The notes below the pieces were generated by a model, which saw nothing but the letters and a program-made list of their open reading frames with translations, was not told where the DNA came from and did not search any database. From Zygnema cylindricum (Eukaryota; Streptophyta; Zygnematophyceae; Zygnematales; Zygnemataceae), in the NCBI GenBank assembly GCA_037447655.1, contig JBBHKE010002215.1:1-60798 (forward strand): a stretch of 60,798 nucleotides of DNA. Reading direction: 5' to 3'. Made by a program: the position numbers and the translations under genes. Below, in pieces: positions 31,353 through 43,428 of the stretch. Position 1 is the first letter of the stretch; every line of letters begins with the position of its first letter.

Positions 31353-32297
31353 GGGTACGTCCCCATGTGTTAAAATATCGACTTTAATATGTCGTTTTCA
31401 GCCAAAACGCAATTCCGTAAGAAAAAAACTTCAGTCGTACAAAAAAATCAATTCTTTAAAAGTACAGCAAACGTCAAGTCAATACTTTGAATGTATTTCA
31501 TTTTTGTTGCCATCTTAACAAATTTTGGCATTTTCCTTTTTTTGACCCCCGGGCAAGAGGATCCAACCAGTCAAAAAACTTTATCAAAAATCACCTCGCG
31601 AGGTGATTTCTGGGGAAGTACCTCCCAAAGAACGAATGCAAAACGACCCACGCACGCGACACACAAATGGATTTTTTTTAGGACGATGGAGATTTTTCTC
31701 CCTGCCCGTCACGCGCATGTACGGAAAAAATGAGGATGTACGGAAAAAAATTGCAGGGGTCGCGGACCTCCACTTTCATTTATGAAGTCCTCGGTAGAAT
31801 TTTGCGTCGTCTCTCCCTTCTCCATCTCACACTATCACTTTTATCTCACGCTTTTTAGAATAAGGTGCAACAAAATTGGTATGAAATGAAAGATACTTGA
31901 AAAAAAAAATGACTACCTTCATGTATTTTTTTATAGCAAGTAGAGCGAGAAAAGTAGAGAAAATGAAATCGAGTATCTATGGCCGAAAGTTCTTGAATCT
32001 CTGACGTCGACGCTATCACAAGTGAGCATGACGTCACAATGTTACAAAAATCCTAAAGATATGCTATGTCACAAAATTACAAAAATCTAGCAGTCTAAAA
32101 TTGTCGTTGTTTTTGTTGGCGTCACCAATTTCGTAGTCGTCGTCAACCGTCACAAAGTTGTACCTACGTCTACAATCGTCACATTTCAAAGTTTTGGCTT
32201 CATTTTCGGACATAGGGACACTTTTCAAAGTAGTATGGAACACTTCACTACAATTCAAAATACTTTTTCAAAGTATGGCTTACATGGGGACGTACCC
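31353..32297. mobile_element. TIR element H4, nested in H3
   Basis: Left end GGGTACGTCCCCATGT and right end (reverse complement) match over 16 bases. The 945-bp element has flanks ATA (31350-31352) and GTA (32298-32300), which do not match exactly. It contains a perfect 22-bp palindrome at 31588-31609. It has no recognisable coding capacity. Confidence 0.65.
31588..31609. repeat. Perfect 22-bp palindrome
   Basis: Eleven bases on each side of the centre of CTCGCGAG are exact reverse complements, starting AAATCACC. It lies inside TIR element H4. Confidence 0.7.
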
Positions 32298-32480
32298 GTA
32301 GGCACACTTTAAAAAGTACACCGTAAAATCAGCGCTAAATTCCAAAATAATGTTTCAAAATATCGGTTTCATGGGGACACGCCCTTACACATAGGGACAC
32401 TTGAAAACCGGATCTAGCGGATCCGCACTAAAATACAAAGTAAGTTCTCTAAGCTACAAGAACATGGGGACATACCCTTA

Positions 32481-33488
32481 GTGATTAATTACACCGTGAA
32501 TCGTTATTAGCTTTATGTACGCTATATCGGCACCCCAAAATTTTGACATTGATACCCGAACTATAGTGATTGAATCTAATTTATCTTTGACGTTAATTAC
32601 GGTTCTAGTAAAATAGCGTCAATGGTATGACCGTAGTGTATTCGTTAAAAGTATGGTGTACAAAATTTGTTTCTTCGTACAATCGTGTACTTCGTTTCCG
32701 ACATCCGTACGGAAATTTTGGTTAACTTATGTCGGTCACATACAGAGTTGCGCTTAGATAATTAGCGGAGTCGGCGTTCGCATAGATTCAGACGTTATTT
32801 TTTGTGTGTGTCGGTTAAAACTGATAACATGTGCACATGCTAAAAACTGCACATGTTACATAATCGTAATGTTGCACACTTACACAGATTGATAGTTGAG
32901 GAAAACTAAGTCTAATACGGTGCCATTTTAACTTTATTTCAAAGAGATTAATAGTATATATCTTTACACTATTAAAGGGTTTTTTAGGGTACATAACGTT
33001 AATACCAGACCTTTAAACCAACGAGTCACATATTAGAGTTAAGTTTTATTCTAAAAATGGGTTATGTTTCACAAAACAACAAAAAATTAGTGTCATATTG
33101 TGAACATATTAGAGTGAAGTTACAAAATTTAGAATTGAAAAAACGCGACGCCTTGAAAACGAGAATTGGTAAGAAACCAACAGCAAATGCGGACAGAACA
33201 CAAAAAAAAATTATGTGGTCAATCGAATCTCAACCACATCCTAATTTTCTTATTGCATGCTTTTGAACTCGCATATCCATTTTTTGGGCAGGAAACGTGT
33301 CATCGCCCTGCCGCCTCGCTTAGTCTAACGACATCTAGTAATCTATGGCTCTTTTTAGGGTTTGCAGCAGAAGTAGGTTAGACCATAATATAGAGGAACA
33401 ACAATAAAGTTCGCTCATACATCGTTGCAATATATTTCCGGGATTATTAGGAAATCATTGGTAAGTGCGCAGCTCAATATGTTTATTC
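32481..33488. other. Unassigned AT-rich region
   Basis: About 1 kb with no gene that I can support. A 69-codon open frame at 33057-33266 has no domain and is probably chance. I saw no repeat boundary here. Confidence 0.35.
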
Positions 33489-33786
33489 TGTTGTGATTGG
33501 AAAACTTCAGTACTCAGTAGATGGGTCAGTGAGAGAGGGTTTAGTACTTAGAATAATTTTTGGTATACACACTTTAGTACTGATCCCTAATAGTGTTACA
33601 GTAGTATAAAGACAAAAGAGTGTAGTGTACTTTTACAGGGACACGCGTCAGCAGATGAGGATTTTGCAGGTATTTCTGAATGGCGCCGACACTCACATAC
33701 GCGCGTCTAAAATCGAGCGAGCAAATTCGCAGAATCGAACGGATATAGTTTGGACCAGACATCCGGTAAATTTACTGTACAGTTTC
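33489..33786 (+). repeat. Solo C-family LTR, part 1
   Basis: It starts TGTTGTGATTGG, like the C-family LTR start (TGTTGTAATT). It then shares landmarks with the LTRs of elements C and E6: CTAATAGTGTTACAG, ACAGGGACACGCGTC, GGCGCCGACACTC. It is cut at 33786 by copia A4 and continues at 40160. No internal copia sequence is attached. Confidence 0.65.
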
Positions 33787-34829
33787 TGCAACTCTGAGAC
33801 ATCCATAAGTCCTCAGAGTAGACAGCTTCCAAAAGCCTCTAGGATAATCCTGACCCCTTGTGTTTCAGCAAAAATAACTGCCACCCTGGCAGACAAAAAC
33901 CCTGACCACCTGCACCCCTGTGAAGGCAAGACTCCTCTGAGTCAGTAGCAAAAAAAATCTCTGAATTTTCTCCCCTGAGCAGTAAGTTATGGAGGGTCAA
34001 AGTTGACCTTTTGTATAGAAGCTCTTTGTGAGAGGGGGTCCTATCTTCTAAATTTTTTAAGTCCTATCTCTCTCACAGACTCTATCTACTGATGTACGGA
34101 ACCTATCAGAATTGAGTTCCGTACGCAAAAGTACAGCTGCCGATGTACTTTAGGTACGGACATTGTACAACATGGCCTAAATGTCGACACATGTCATATC
34201 CGGATTCGGTGCCATAATCTCCGGAGATTCCACGATCCAACGTAATTTCGCCACGGGTCATCCGATGTGGCGATGGCTAGAAACCGCCGAAATCTTCCTC
34301 TGCGATCTCGGCGCTAATCCGGCCGTCCGATTAAATTCGGATTTAATCGTAGCCGTAATAAATACATGCGCGGTATTTGTTTCAATTACGAAACAAATGC
34401 GCGGTATTGATTTTTGTCCGTACCGTAATTCGTACATTATATATTACTGGATCTATGTATCCCGTAATCCATTTCAGTTAAATGATTTATCGCACGTATA
34501 ATCATTTAAATAAATATCAAACTATATGCTACGTAACACTACCGCTAGGCTTAACGGCTAAGGCTACCGGCTATTTCCTGTCTGCCGGCCGGTAGGTACA
34601 AGGATCAATTCCTGCCGCCGGCACATACCTTTTAAATAAATAAACCCTAACTAATATAAATTCCTGTAAACCTCAGGATAGCCTAGTTAGCCATGGCTCT
34701 ATCATCCTCTCCCATTTCTCAGTGACTGCGACAAGTTTGAGAGTTGGAGAGAGAAGTTAGAGGTAGACTGCCTCGGCTTCTTTATTTCTTTTCAGACCTA
34801 GAAAATACTTTGAACCATTAGTTTCTACA
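33787..34829 (-). repeat. 3' LTR of copia A4
   Basis: It begins TGCAACTCTGAGAC and ends TTTCTACA next to CTCCCCTTATTTTC. It includes the box-B-like hairpin at about 34581-34621, with a perfect TGCCGGC/GCCGGCA stem. Confidence 0.9.
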
Positions 34830-34834
34830 CTCCC

Positions 34835-37800
34835 CTTATTTTCTAATCAATTTTTAACTTCAGACCACACTTCTCCCTGAAAAAATTTAGCTTAGGGGAA
34901 GACACAGGTTTGGTCATCATATCTGCTACCATCTCACTATCTGGTCTGTACTCTAAACTGATTATTTTGTTTTCTAATTTTTCTCTAACAAAGCTGAGCT
35001 GATGTCCATGTGTTTGGCTTTAAAATGATGTTTAGGATTGGCAGAAATAGCAATTGCTGCCTGATTATCATAAAAACTTTTCTGCACACCACTCTTAAGG
35101 TGACCAAGCTCATCAATCAAAGACTTGACCCACATCAATTATTTTACAGCCGAGCAAGAGGCCATATACTCAGCCTCCATGGTGGATTGAGCAATAACTC
35201 TTTGCTGTTTGCTACTCCAACAGCAAGCCCCATCACCCACATATAATACATATCCAGAAGTGCATCTCCTCATCGGAGCATCACCATAACTGGCATCACT
35301 CCAAGTAGTGATGTCTGTATTCTCCCCACCCAAATGCAACCATATATCCCTAGTTCCTATCAAATATCTAAGGACTCTCTTAGCTGCCTCCCAATCCTTC
35401 TTAGTGGGAGCATTTAGACTTCTACTCAGCACTCCTACTGCTGCAGCTAAATCCGGCCGGGTACAATTCATAAAATAGATTAGATTTCCCACTACTTGCC
35501 TGTAAAGAATAGTCTGCATGAACTTCTATTCTTCAGGAAATAATTCCTCGTCTAAGACTATGACTCCTTCTTCCTCACTTCCCTTCTTAAACTCCATTGG
35601 AGTTGTACAACTATTAGCTTTATCCAATTGAAATTTTTCAAGCATGTTCCCTATTGCTTCCTTTTGAGTGAGTCTTATAATTTTCCTTTTTCGGTCTCTC
35701 TCTACTTGAATTCCCAAAATATATTTTGCTTCTCCCATATCTTTCATTTCAAATCTCCGTTTAAGATCGGTTTTCAATTAATTAATTTTTTCTATTGATT
35801 TACTTAAAACAAGCAAATCATCAACATAAATTGCAATAAATAAAAAACCTTCCTCATCTTCGAAAATATAGATTGAGTGATCTGAGCTGATTCGAATATA
35901 TCCCAGACCGGTAAGAAACACATCAAGCTTGTTATTCCATCGTCGAGGCGCCTGTTTCAAACCATAAAGAGTTTTAATCAGCCTGCATACCTTACTCTCC
36001 TCTCCTTCCTCCACAAATCATTCGGGTTGTCGCATGAAGATCTCCTCTTCCAATTCTCCATGCAAAAAGGCTTTCTTGATGTCCATCTGATGCACTTCCA
36101 TGTCTTCCGCTGCTGCTAAACTGAGAAGTATGCGGACGGAGGGAAATCTGACGACCGGGGCAAAGGTTTCCTCGTAGTCAATTCCCTCTTTTTGTGTAAA
36201 TCCCTTTGCCACTAATCGGGCCTTGTAGAGCTCGATTGTGTTATCTGGGTTCAGTTTTAATTTGAAAACCCACTTACAACCGATTGGTTTTCGGTTAGGT
36301 GGACAATCCACCAGCTCCCAAGTATCGGCTGCCATAATAGAGGCCATCTCCTCATTGATGGCTATCTTCCACCAGTTTCTTTCTGGACAAGTCATCGCCT
36401 CTCCATAAGTTTGAGGTTCATCTTGATGAGATAGTTTAGTTACCTTGTTATTAACCTATTTTTCTTACAATCTTTTGCTACTTCTCCTTCCCCCCTCAAA
36501 ATCTGAGGCCGGAATAGATTGTTCTCGTGGATTCTTTCGAACAAACTCGGCTTCTCCCTTATCCCTTGATTCCGAATCAATTTCCACCGGGTCTTCCGCT
36601 TCAGGTAGAGTTGTCACTAGAGTTTCCACAGCCGAGTTCTTTTCGGTCTGATTTGTATCTGCAAGAATGTCATCTTCTCTAAAACCCGGATAGTTAGGGA
36701 GCTCAAAGTCATCGGAATATTCTCACTCAAATCTGATTTTTACTGACTTTGTATATTTGAAGGGATCCACAGACTTTCCTTCATCCATAACTACTAGATG
36801 TTTTACTAAGATTATATCTTCCTTTTTTAGATCATAAACTCTATACCCTTTAACATCCTCATCATATCCTTATAAGTATCCCGGTTTTCCTTTAGGATCT
36901 AGCTTCTAATTAGACCGATCTGTATCTAGACTGAATACTTGACTGCCGAAAACCTTTAAGTGAGATAAGTCTAGTTTCCGGCCTGTCCATCTCTCATAAG
37001 GTGTTTGATCTTTTATAGTTGAAGTAAGAACACTATTTTTGAGGTAATTAGCACAGTTTATTGCTTCTGCCCAAAACCTTCTTCCTATCTTCTTATCCGA
37101 CAACATACTTCTAGCACTATCACTTAGTGTTCTATTTAACATTTCTGCTACCCCATTCTGTTCCGGGTTTTCTGGAACTGTCTTTTGGTGTTGGACCCCA
37201 TCCTCCCTCAGAAAATCCTCAAACTGGTTAGAAGTATACTCTCCACCATTGTCACTACTAACTCTCTTGATTGGATTTTCATGGAGTTTTTCGCTCCATG
37301 CTTTATATTGTCTAAAACAATCCTGAGCTTCGGACTTGTTTTTCAAAAAATACACCCGGGAATACCGAGACCAATCATCAGTTATAGTCATCATAAATCT
37401 CTTCCTCCCCGGTGAGGGCACTCTAGCCGGTCCCCAAACATATGTGTGTACTAGATCTAGATTTTTTTCTCCCTTATAGGTGGCTGTTTTAGAAAAGGGT
37501 AATCTGTGTGATTTACCTTGAGCACATCCACTACAATCACTAATATCATCATTCTCACTGAACTGAATCCCTTCCACCACTCCCATCTTTTTCATCTCTC
37601 TTAACTTATCTAGATTCACATGCCCAAGCCTCTTATGCCACATCATAATATCATGAACACCAGTATAATAAAATTTCTTCTTTTCATTACTTAAGATCAG
37701 CCTAAACATCCCATGTCTACCTTTCTCAGCAATGAAATAGACATCCTCCTCAAAACTAGCAGTAAAGACTCCTTCCCTAATGCTAGTGAAAAAACCCTTA

Positions 37801-38270
37801 TCATCTTATAGAGATGTAGAGATAAGATTTTTGTTCAGCTCTGGAATAAACAATACATCGGAGAATGTTAATATGGATGTCTTTCATTCTACTAACACTT
37901 TCAAATCTACTGATCCCACAAGAGTAGTGGTGACTATCCTCCCATCTCCGTACTCTATCCCTACGTTGGTAATCTTTTTTATCTTAGTGAACAGGTGTCT
38001 ATCCTTACACATGTGTATGGAGGCACCTGAATCTACAATCTAGCGTGCTTCACCTTTCAATCCACCGTAAGCACATTTCTGCATTCGTGGAATTTCGACC
38101 TCATTTTTCGCCTCCAACTCCTCAATCAAAAGGAGCTCATCGTCCTCGTCCTCGGATTCCGCCTCAAGTACCTCTGTGACAAGGGCCTTTTTCTTTCCTC
38201 TCAGGGTACCACCGATCTGCCCCTCCTTTAACCGAAGCTCGGTTAGCTTAGTGCACTCTGCCATATAGTG
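34835..38270 (-). pseudogene. pol: Copia A4 Pol, broken
   Basis: Right to left there are remnants of the zinc knuckle and protease entry (38040-38264), pre-integrase and integrase (36906-37709, with a start-to-core run including HTYVWGP, SSDNGGEY and NGVAEMLNRT), RT (35778-36395, with YVDDLLVLS) and RNase H (35139-35519, TWSDASYGD and MEAEYMA). The first integrase Asp is replaced (HTD to HTY). Several stops and frameshifts separate the pieces. Confidence 0.88.
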
Positions 38271-38473
38271 CCCCGGTTTCTTACAAAAATGACATAAACC
38301 TTTGGGAGCCCTAGGTTCGAACGCGTCGGCCTGTTTTTTCTGCTCCCTACCCCAATAGTTTTCGACCGGTTTTCAGGAATCCTTGTTCCTCCAATCAGTC
38401 GCTATTGCCAAGGCTTGGCCACTCTTTCCTCCCCTTCGGATCTCAATTATATTCTCTCAAACGAGAATCATCC

Positions 38474-39186
38474 TTACCACGAGTTCCATATCCACCTTGA
38501 GTCCGGCAAGTCCTGCACACGGTTGACTATGTTCTCGAACTCATCAGGTAACTTCATCAGTAAACAGTTAACCTTTTCTTTTTCACTAAAATCTTTTCCC
38601 GCACTCTCTAGCTCCATGAAGAGTGTAGCAAGCTCATTGCAAAAATCCAACATATTTCCCCCTTTGTATACATACTCCTTAACTTTCTGATCAGCCAACT
38701 GTTGTTGCTGAATCGTACCACTTCAGTACATCTCTATGAGAGCCATCCAAAGATTGGATGCCCTTTCTACCTGCAAATGAGGACATGCAAGTCCTTGAGT
38801 GAGATGGCGTAGGATGAAGTACTTTGCCGCCATATTGTTGAAGTCTCAGGTTTCAGTATCATTCTCCTCGTTCCTCGGAATAGGTGACATGAATTTCGAA
38901 CCAGTTGGTATTGGTGTGGTCGTCTCCTTCTCCTTTCTTTTGTCCACCACCACTCCTTCTTTTTCCTCCGTTGAAGATGGATCCTCTTTCCTGGTGAATC
39001 TGCTTCCTCCAAACCTGGAGGAATTCCAAGACTTGATGGACGCCCCAACCGTCCACTCACTATTCCCCAAAACCTTTTTTCGCATAGAGCTCCTATCATC
39101 ATACTTTCCAAGTATATGAATCCAGTTCCATTAAAAATTGGTACCCTAGAGGGTGGGCCCATAACCTGAATCTCTAAGACCTCCAT
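38474..39186 (-). pseudogene. gag: Copia A4 Gag, broken
   Basis: It starts in the LTR (ATG at 39186) with MEVLEIQVMGPPSR across the primer site. A frameshift near 39020 and further stops break it. The downstream piece at 38474-38698 carries KVKEYVYKGG and KLPDEFENIVNRV. Confidence 0.85.
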
Positions 39187-40159
39187 AAGTCCTCAGAGTG
39201 GACAGCTTCCAAGAAGCCTCTATGATAATCCTGACCCCTTTGTGAATAACTGCCACCCTGGCAGACAAAAACTTTGACCACCTGCATCCCTGTGAAGGCA
39301 AGACTCCCATGAGTTGATAGCAAAAAGAATCTATGAATGTGCTCCCCTGAGCAGTAAGTTATGGAGGGTCAAAGTTGACCTTTTGTACAGAAGCTCTCTG
39401 GGAGAGAGGGTCCTATCTCCTAATTTTTCTAAGTCATATCTCTCTCACATACTCTATTTACCGATATACGAAACCAATCAGAATACAGTTCCGTACGAAA
39501 AAGTACAGCTGTCAGTGTACTTTATGTACGGACATTGTACGTCATGGCCTAAATGTCGACACATGTCATATCCGGATTCGGTGCTATAATCTCTGGAGAT
39601 TCCACGATCCAATGTAATTTCGCCACGCGTCATCTGACGTGGCGATGGCCACAAACCGCCGAAATCTTCTTCCGCGATCTCGGCGCTAATTCCGGCCGTC
39701 CGATTAGAATTGAATTTAATTGTAGCCGTAATAAATACATGCGCGGTATTCATTTCACTTAAGAAATAAATGCGCGGTATTGATTTCTTGCTCGTACCGT
39801 ATTCCGTACTTATACATTACCGGATCTATGTATACCGTAAACAATTACAATTAAATGATATCCTATGTTTACGTGTTTAAATAAATATCAAACAACATAC
39901 TACGTAATGTTATTCCTAGAGTTAACGGCTAAGGCTACCGGCTATTTCCTGTCTGCCGGCCGGTAGGTACAAGGATTCAATTCTTGTCGCCGCACATAAA
40001 CCTCAGGATAGCCTAGGTAGCCATGGCTCTAGCTTCCTCTTCAATTTCTCAGTGAGTGCAACAAGTTTGAGAGTTGGAGAGAGAAGTTAGAGATAGACTG
40101 CCTCGGCTTCTTTATTTCTTTCAGACCTAGAAAATACTTTTAAACCATTAGTTTCTACA
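39167..40159 (-). repeat. 5' LTR of copia A4
   Basis: 993 bp from the primer site boundary to TTTCTACA at 40159. The region after the box-B-like hairpin (about 39990) has lost roughly 50 bases compared with the 3' LTR. Confidence 0.9.
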
Positions 40160-40800
40160 CGGTATTGAACGTTGATTCGAATCGTGTCGACGGATGCGAT
40201 TCGCACGGGACCACAAGTGACGAAGCACGCCGTACACACTTAGGTGTTTCGTACCGCATAAAAACTGGTTGTTGGACATATGTGAACAATGCTGACTAAG
40301 CATCAGTTCATAATGGGACCACAAATAATGATTCGGACGCGTGTCGTCTATCGCGAAGATCTACTGTGCATCCTACGACGATCCGTGAATTTGGAATTTA
40401 CCAGTACGGACGCTTACAATAATCTGGAAGGATTCGCCAATTGCTGACTAAGGAAGTGGCACAATGTATGTACGGCCACTATCTGTAAATATCTGAAACA
40501 ACATTAATTTGTATGTAGCGAATTAGTTTTTAGTGTTACATTACTAAAATAGGATAAAAGTTACAATTAGGGTTTTAGACGTACTTCCGGTACAGTAGAC
40601 GTACTGTTGACGTATAGTGACTTTATTAGTGTATAGTACCTAGTTATACGTGTAGTTCCTTAATTAGTTTAGGAATCACTAGATGACTCTATGAGTATAA
40701 ATTGTAGGACTTAGTTCTATTTTATTATCAACTGAGTTTATCAAAGTAATGGCAGACTGTTTTTCTGCATCTTTGACCTGGCTGTAACTTTAGGAGGTTA
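40160..40800 (+). repeat. Solo C-family LTR, part 2 (right end uncertain)
   Basis: It resumes the C-type LTR after A4. Shared landmarks with the element C LTR include GGGACCACAAGTGACGAAGC and AATCACTAGATG followed by an ACTTAGTTCT phrase. I could not find the LTR end (an ...ACAACA boundary), so 40800 is approximate. Confidence 0.6.
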
Positions 40801-42094
40801 TAGTTTCAAGTACATACTGCAAACTGGGGCAGTTTGAGGTGCTTTAGTATATTGTGGAGTAATCTGTGTTGTTTGAAAACACAGCTGTTTTGGGGTAGTC
40901 TGTGGGTGTTTTCCGTGAGTTATCCATGGCTGAAATAGGCCAAGGACAACATATTCATCTCTTTTGCGCTCTCTACCTCCTTTTTCTTCCCCCTTCACTT
41001 TCTCTTCCTCTTTATCCCTAACCTCTCTCTCTACGAATTGTCCATCTCCCACATTTTTTCCCATTCACTCTCCCTACCCTTTTCTCTTGCTCTCTTCTTT
41101 CCATCTTCTCTCTCTCCCTCTTTCTGTCTCATATCCTTTCTCTGCTTTTCTTTCAGACTGGTTTTTTTCCTATTTTACTCTCATTTTCGTTTTGTGTCCC
41201 TCTCTGTTCTTCTTATTTTTCATGTAATATTTTTCTAGCCCATCTACCCCGTACTAATCTGTTATATTTTTCTTTTCTTATGTTTTATGAATTGTCATCG
41301 ATGATGAGGGTATATCCGACGGCCTGTTGTATTGGAGAGCACCCCACGGAAACATACGATATATGGAAGAATAAAATATCTAGTTGAAGGTATTGGACCG
41401 TACGAAAGCGCATGGAGTATACCGTCAAGAGCTTTCCATGGATCTATATTTGTTATCACGGATGGTGGATACTTAGTTAGTGTGTGTAAAATATGAAGGT
41501 TTGTAAAATCATTTTAAGAGGATTTCCCAGTTACAAGCAGAAACGTTAATAATTCAGTACTATTTAGAGCTTTGTTGACCACTGCAGATTAATAGGCCTT
41601 CGTTAATTTTTTGTTTTAGTTTAGCGTTGTAAATAGAGTTTATCATGAAATATTAAATTTATGTATTTCTTTTCCCATTATTTTTAATGAATGATCTTAT
41701 TTGTGTCAACTTTTTATATATTTTGTATTCATTATGTGTTTTTCTAATTGCTTTCATGTTGTTTCGCTGATATTATCGCATTTAAATATATTTCATGTAC
41801 TTTGCATTTTTTCGTTTGTGAATCATCTGTATATGCTCCAAATATGATTTTTTTTTTTTTGACTTCACACCGCGTATTTTTCTTGATCTTTGCTTTTCCT
41901 ACCCATAATACTTTGGTTTCATTTCACGAATGTATTAATTGTTTCAGTCTAGTCAAAATGATTTTTTAACATAGGATTAAGGTTGTTATATGATCACAAT
42001 ACAATAATATCCATGTAATTTAAAACTAAAACTTTATGAACCAGCGACAAAACTGTTGTTTTTAGAAAGCTTTAGTCCTCTTTATGCCTCAGCT
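40801..42094. other. Unassigned region with a long pyrimidine-rich tract
   Basis: No gene supported. From about 40959 to 41240 the plus strand is overwhelmingly C and T. The rest is AT-rich without recognisable repeats. Confidence 0.4.
40959..41240. repeat. Polypyrimidine/polypurine tract
   Basis: About 280 bp of mainly CT sequence on the plus strand (for example TTCTCTCTCTCCCTC). A GA-rich open frame on the other strand is a by-product of this bias. Confidence 0.7.
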
Positions 42095-43428
42095 GTACCT
42101 ATCAAAATGCACATGCCCTAACCGCTTATGCCAAATCATCAACTTAGGATCACCAACATAATAAGCATTCTTCTTTTCATTACCCCGGTTAAGCTTAAAC
42201 ATTCCTCGGCACCCTTATCTGCCGTGAAGTAAACTTCATCCCCATACTAAGCTGTAAAGACTCCCTTTCTAGTGAAGGTATCAAACTCTTTGTCATCTAG
42301 CACAGACGTAGAGACAAGATTTTTACTCAGCTGAGGAATGTAGAGTACATCTGAGAATGTAGGTAAAGAAATTTTACCCTCGACTAAGACTTTCAGATCT
42401 ACTAATCCCACTAGATCTGTAGTAACCACTCTCCCATCCCCATTCTCTATTTCTACAGTAGGGATCTTTCTTAGCTTAGTCAAGAGTTCTTTATCACGAC
42501 ACATATGCATGGATGCACGTGAGTCGATAATCCATCCTTCTTGTGCAGCTTCCCGAATTGCTCCAAGGGCACACTTCAGTCTCCGAGGAATCTCCTTCTC
42601 CTCCAGGCTCTTGTCAAGAAGAAGCTCCCCATCCTTCTCAGAGGACTCATCCTCGGTTTCTCCTGTCACTTTTATAACCACAAGTGCCTTTTTCTTCCCT
42701 TCGGAAAAACCCCCTCCACGATTCTCTTGGAGCCTCAGCTCCGACAGCTTTACACAATCTGCGATGAAGTGTCTCGGCTTTTTGCAAAAATGACAAAGAC
42801 CCTTTAGGGGCCTCGGCCCCCCAAAATGATCTTTTTCTCCTTTGAAAGGTTTCTTCGGGTCCTTCCCCCATCGATCCCCTCCTGCTGCTAGAGCTTGAAT
42901 GCTCTTCCCTCCTCTCCTAATCTCCATTGTGTTTTCCTGCACAAGTATCATCCTGACCACTGTGTTCCATTTCCATGAACTATCAGGCATTTCCTGTACT
43001 CGATACACTATGTTCTCGAACTCATCTGGTAACTTCATGATAAGAGTGTTAACTTTCATTTTCATTGTACCTGTCCACCCGGCACTTTCCATCTCCATAT
43101 ACAAACAAGAAAGATCATTACAGTAATCTAACATCTTTCCTCCTTTGTAAGTGTAACTCACTAGCTTTTGCTTAGCCAACTGGAGCTCCTGAATAGTTCC
43201 AGCTCTAAAAATTTCCACCAAACTCACCCACAACTCCTCGGTCTTGTAAATGTGAAGATGAGGAGTGGCCAAAGCTTGAGTGAGGTGCCTGAGAATAAAG
43301 TTCTTGGCAGCCATGTTTACATCCTCCCACATTTGAGTATCGTTCTCCGCGGTCTTCACGATCGCCGCTCCTGGTATTGTGGCAATAGGAGTAAGGGGTG
43401 TCTCCTTCCCTTTTCCCTTCTCGGACAC
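42095..43428 (-). pseudogene. Family B gag-protease fragment
   Basis: A long open frame (393 codons from 43428 to 42247) holds the Gag core (NFILRHLTQALATPHLHI, GGKMLDYCNDL, KLPDEFENIVYRVQEMPD), the zinc knuckle CHFCKKPRHFIADC and a protease start IIDSRASMHMC. The catalytic D-S-G is D-S-R, so the protease would be dead. A further piece to about 42095 reads into the pre-integrase segment. Near the primer site a short tandem duplication of about 17 bp disrupts the N-terminus (43630-43660). Confidence 0.88.

Larger units (their letters stand above)
30729..32384. mobile_element. TIR element H3, adjacent to H2 and interrupted by H4
   Basis: The left end GGGCGTGTCCCCGTG (30729) pairs with the right end, reverse complement GGGCGTGTCCCCATG (ending 32384). 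The GGGCG variant is unique to this pair. TTA flanks lie at 30726-30728, shared with H2, and at 32385-32387. Without H4 it is about 710 bp. No transposase is visible. Confidence 0.7.
15804..32477. mobile_element. TIR element H1, PIF/Harbinger-like, non-autonomous, interrupted by later insertions
   Basis: The left end GGGTATGTCCCCATGT (15804-15819) is matched over 16 bases by the reverse complement of the right end at 32462-32477. TTA flanks both ends (15801-15803 and 32478-32480). TTA duplications and GGG-starting TIRs are typical of PIF/Harbinger. After removing the nested insertions, the element is about 1.35 kb: 15804-17058 plus 32388-32477. Its right arm (32388-32477) aligns with the right arm of copy H2 (about 30638-30725), which confirms that the two distant pieces belong together. 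No transposase is recognisable. Confidence 0.75.
33787..40159 (-). mobile_element. Ty1/copia retrotransposon A4 (older copy) inside a solo C-type LTR
   Basis: LTRs lie at 33787-34829 and 39167-40159, with the primer site at 39152-39166 and a purine tract after 34829. Flanking bases (GTTTC on the left, CGGTA on the right) do not form a target duplication. Coding regions are broken in many places. The 5' LTR is about 50 bases shorter than the 3' LTR because of deletions, for example near 39990. Confidence 0.92.

Noticed and set aside
33057-33266. 69-codon open frame on the plus strand
   Set aside because: Lysine-rich and short, with no domain, no second copy in the window and no promoter evidence.
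40798-41064. Minus-strand open frame with many Lys, Glu and Arg
   Set aside because: It follows from the polypyrimidine tract on the plus strand. No domain and no conserved neighbour.
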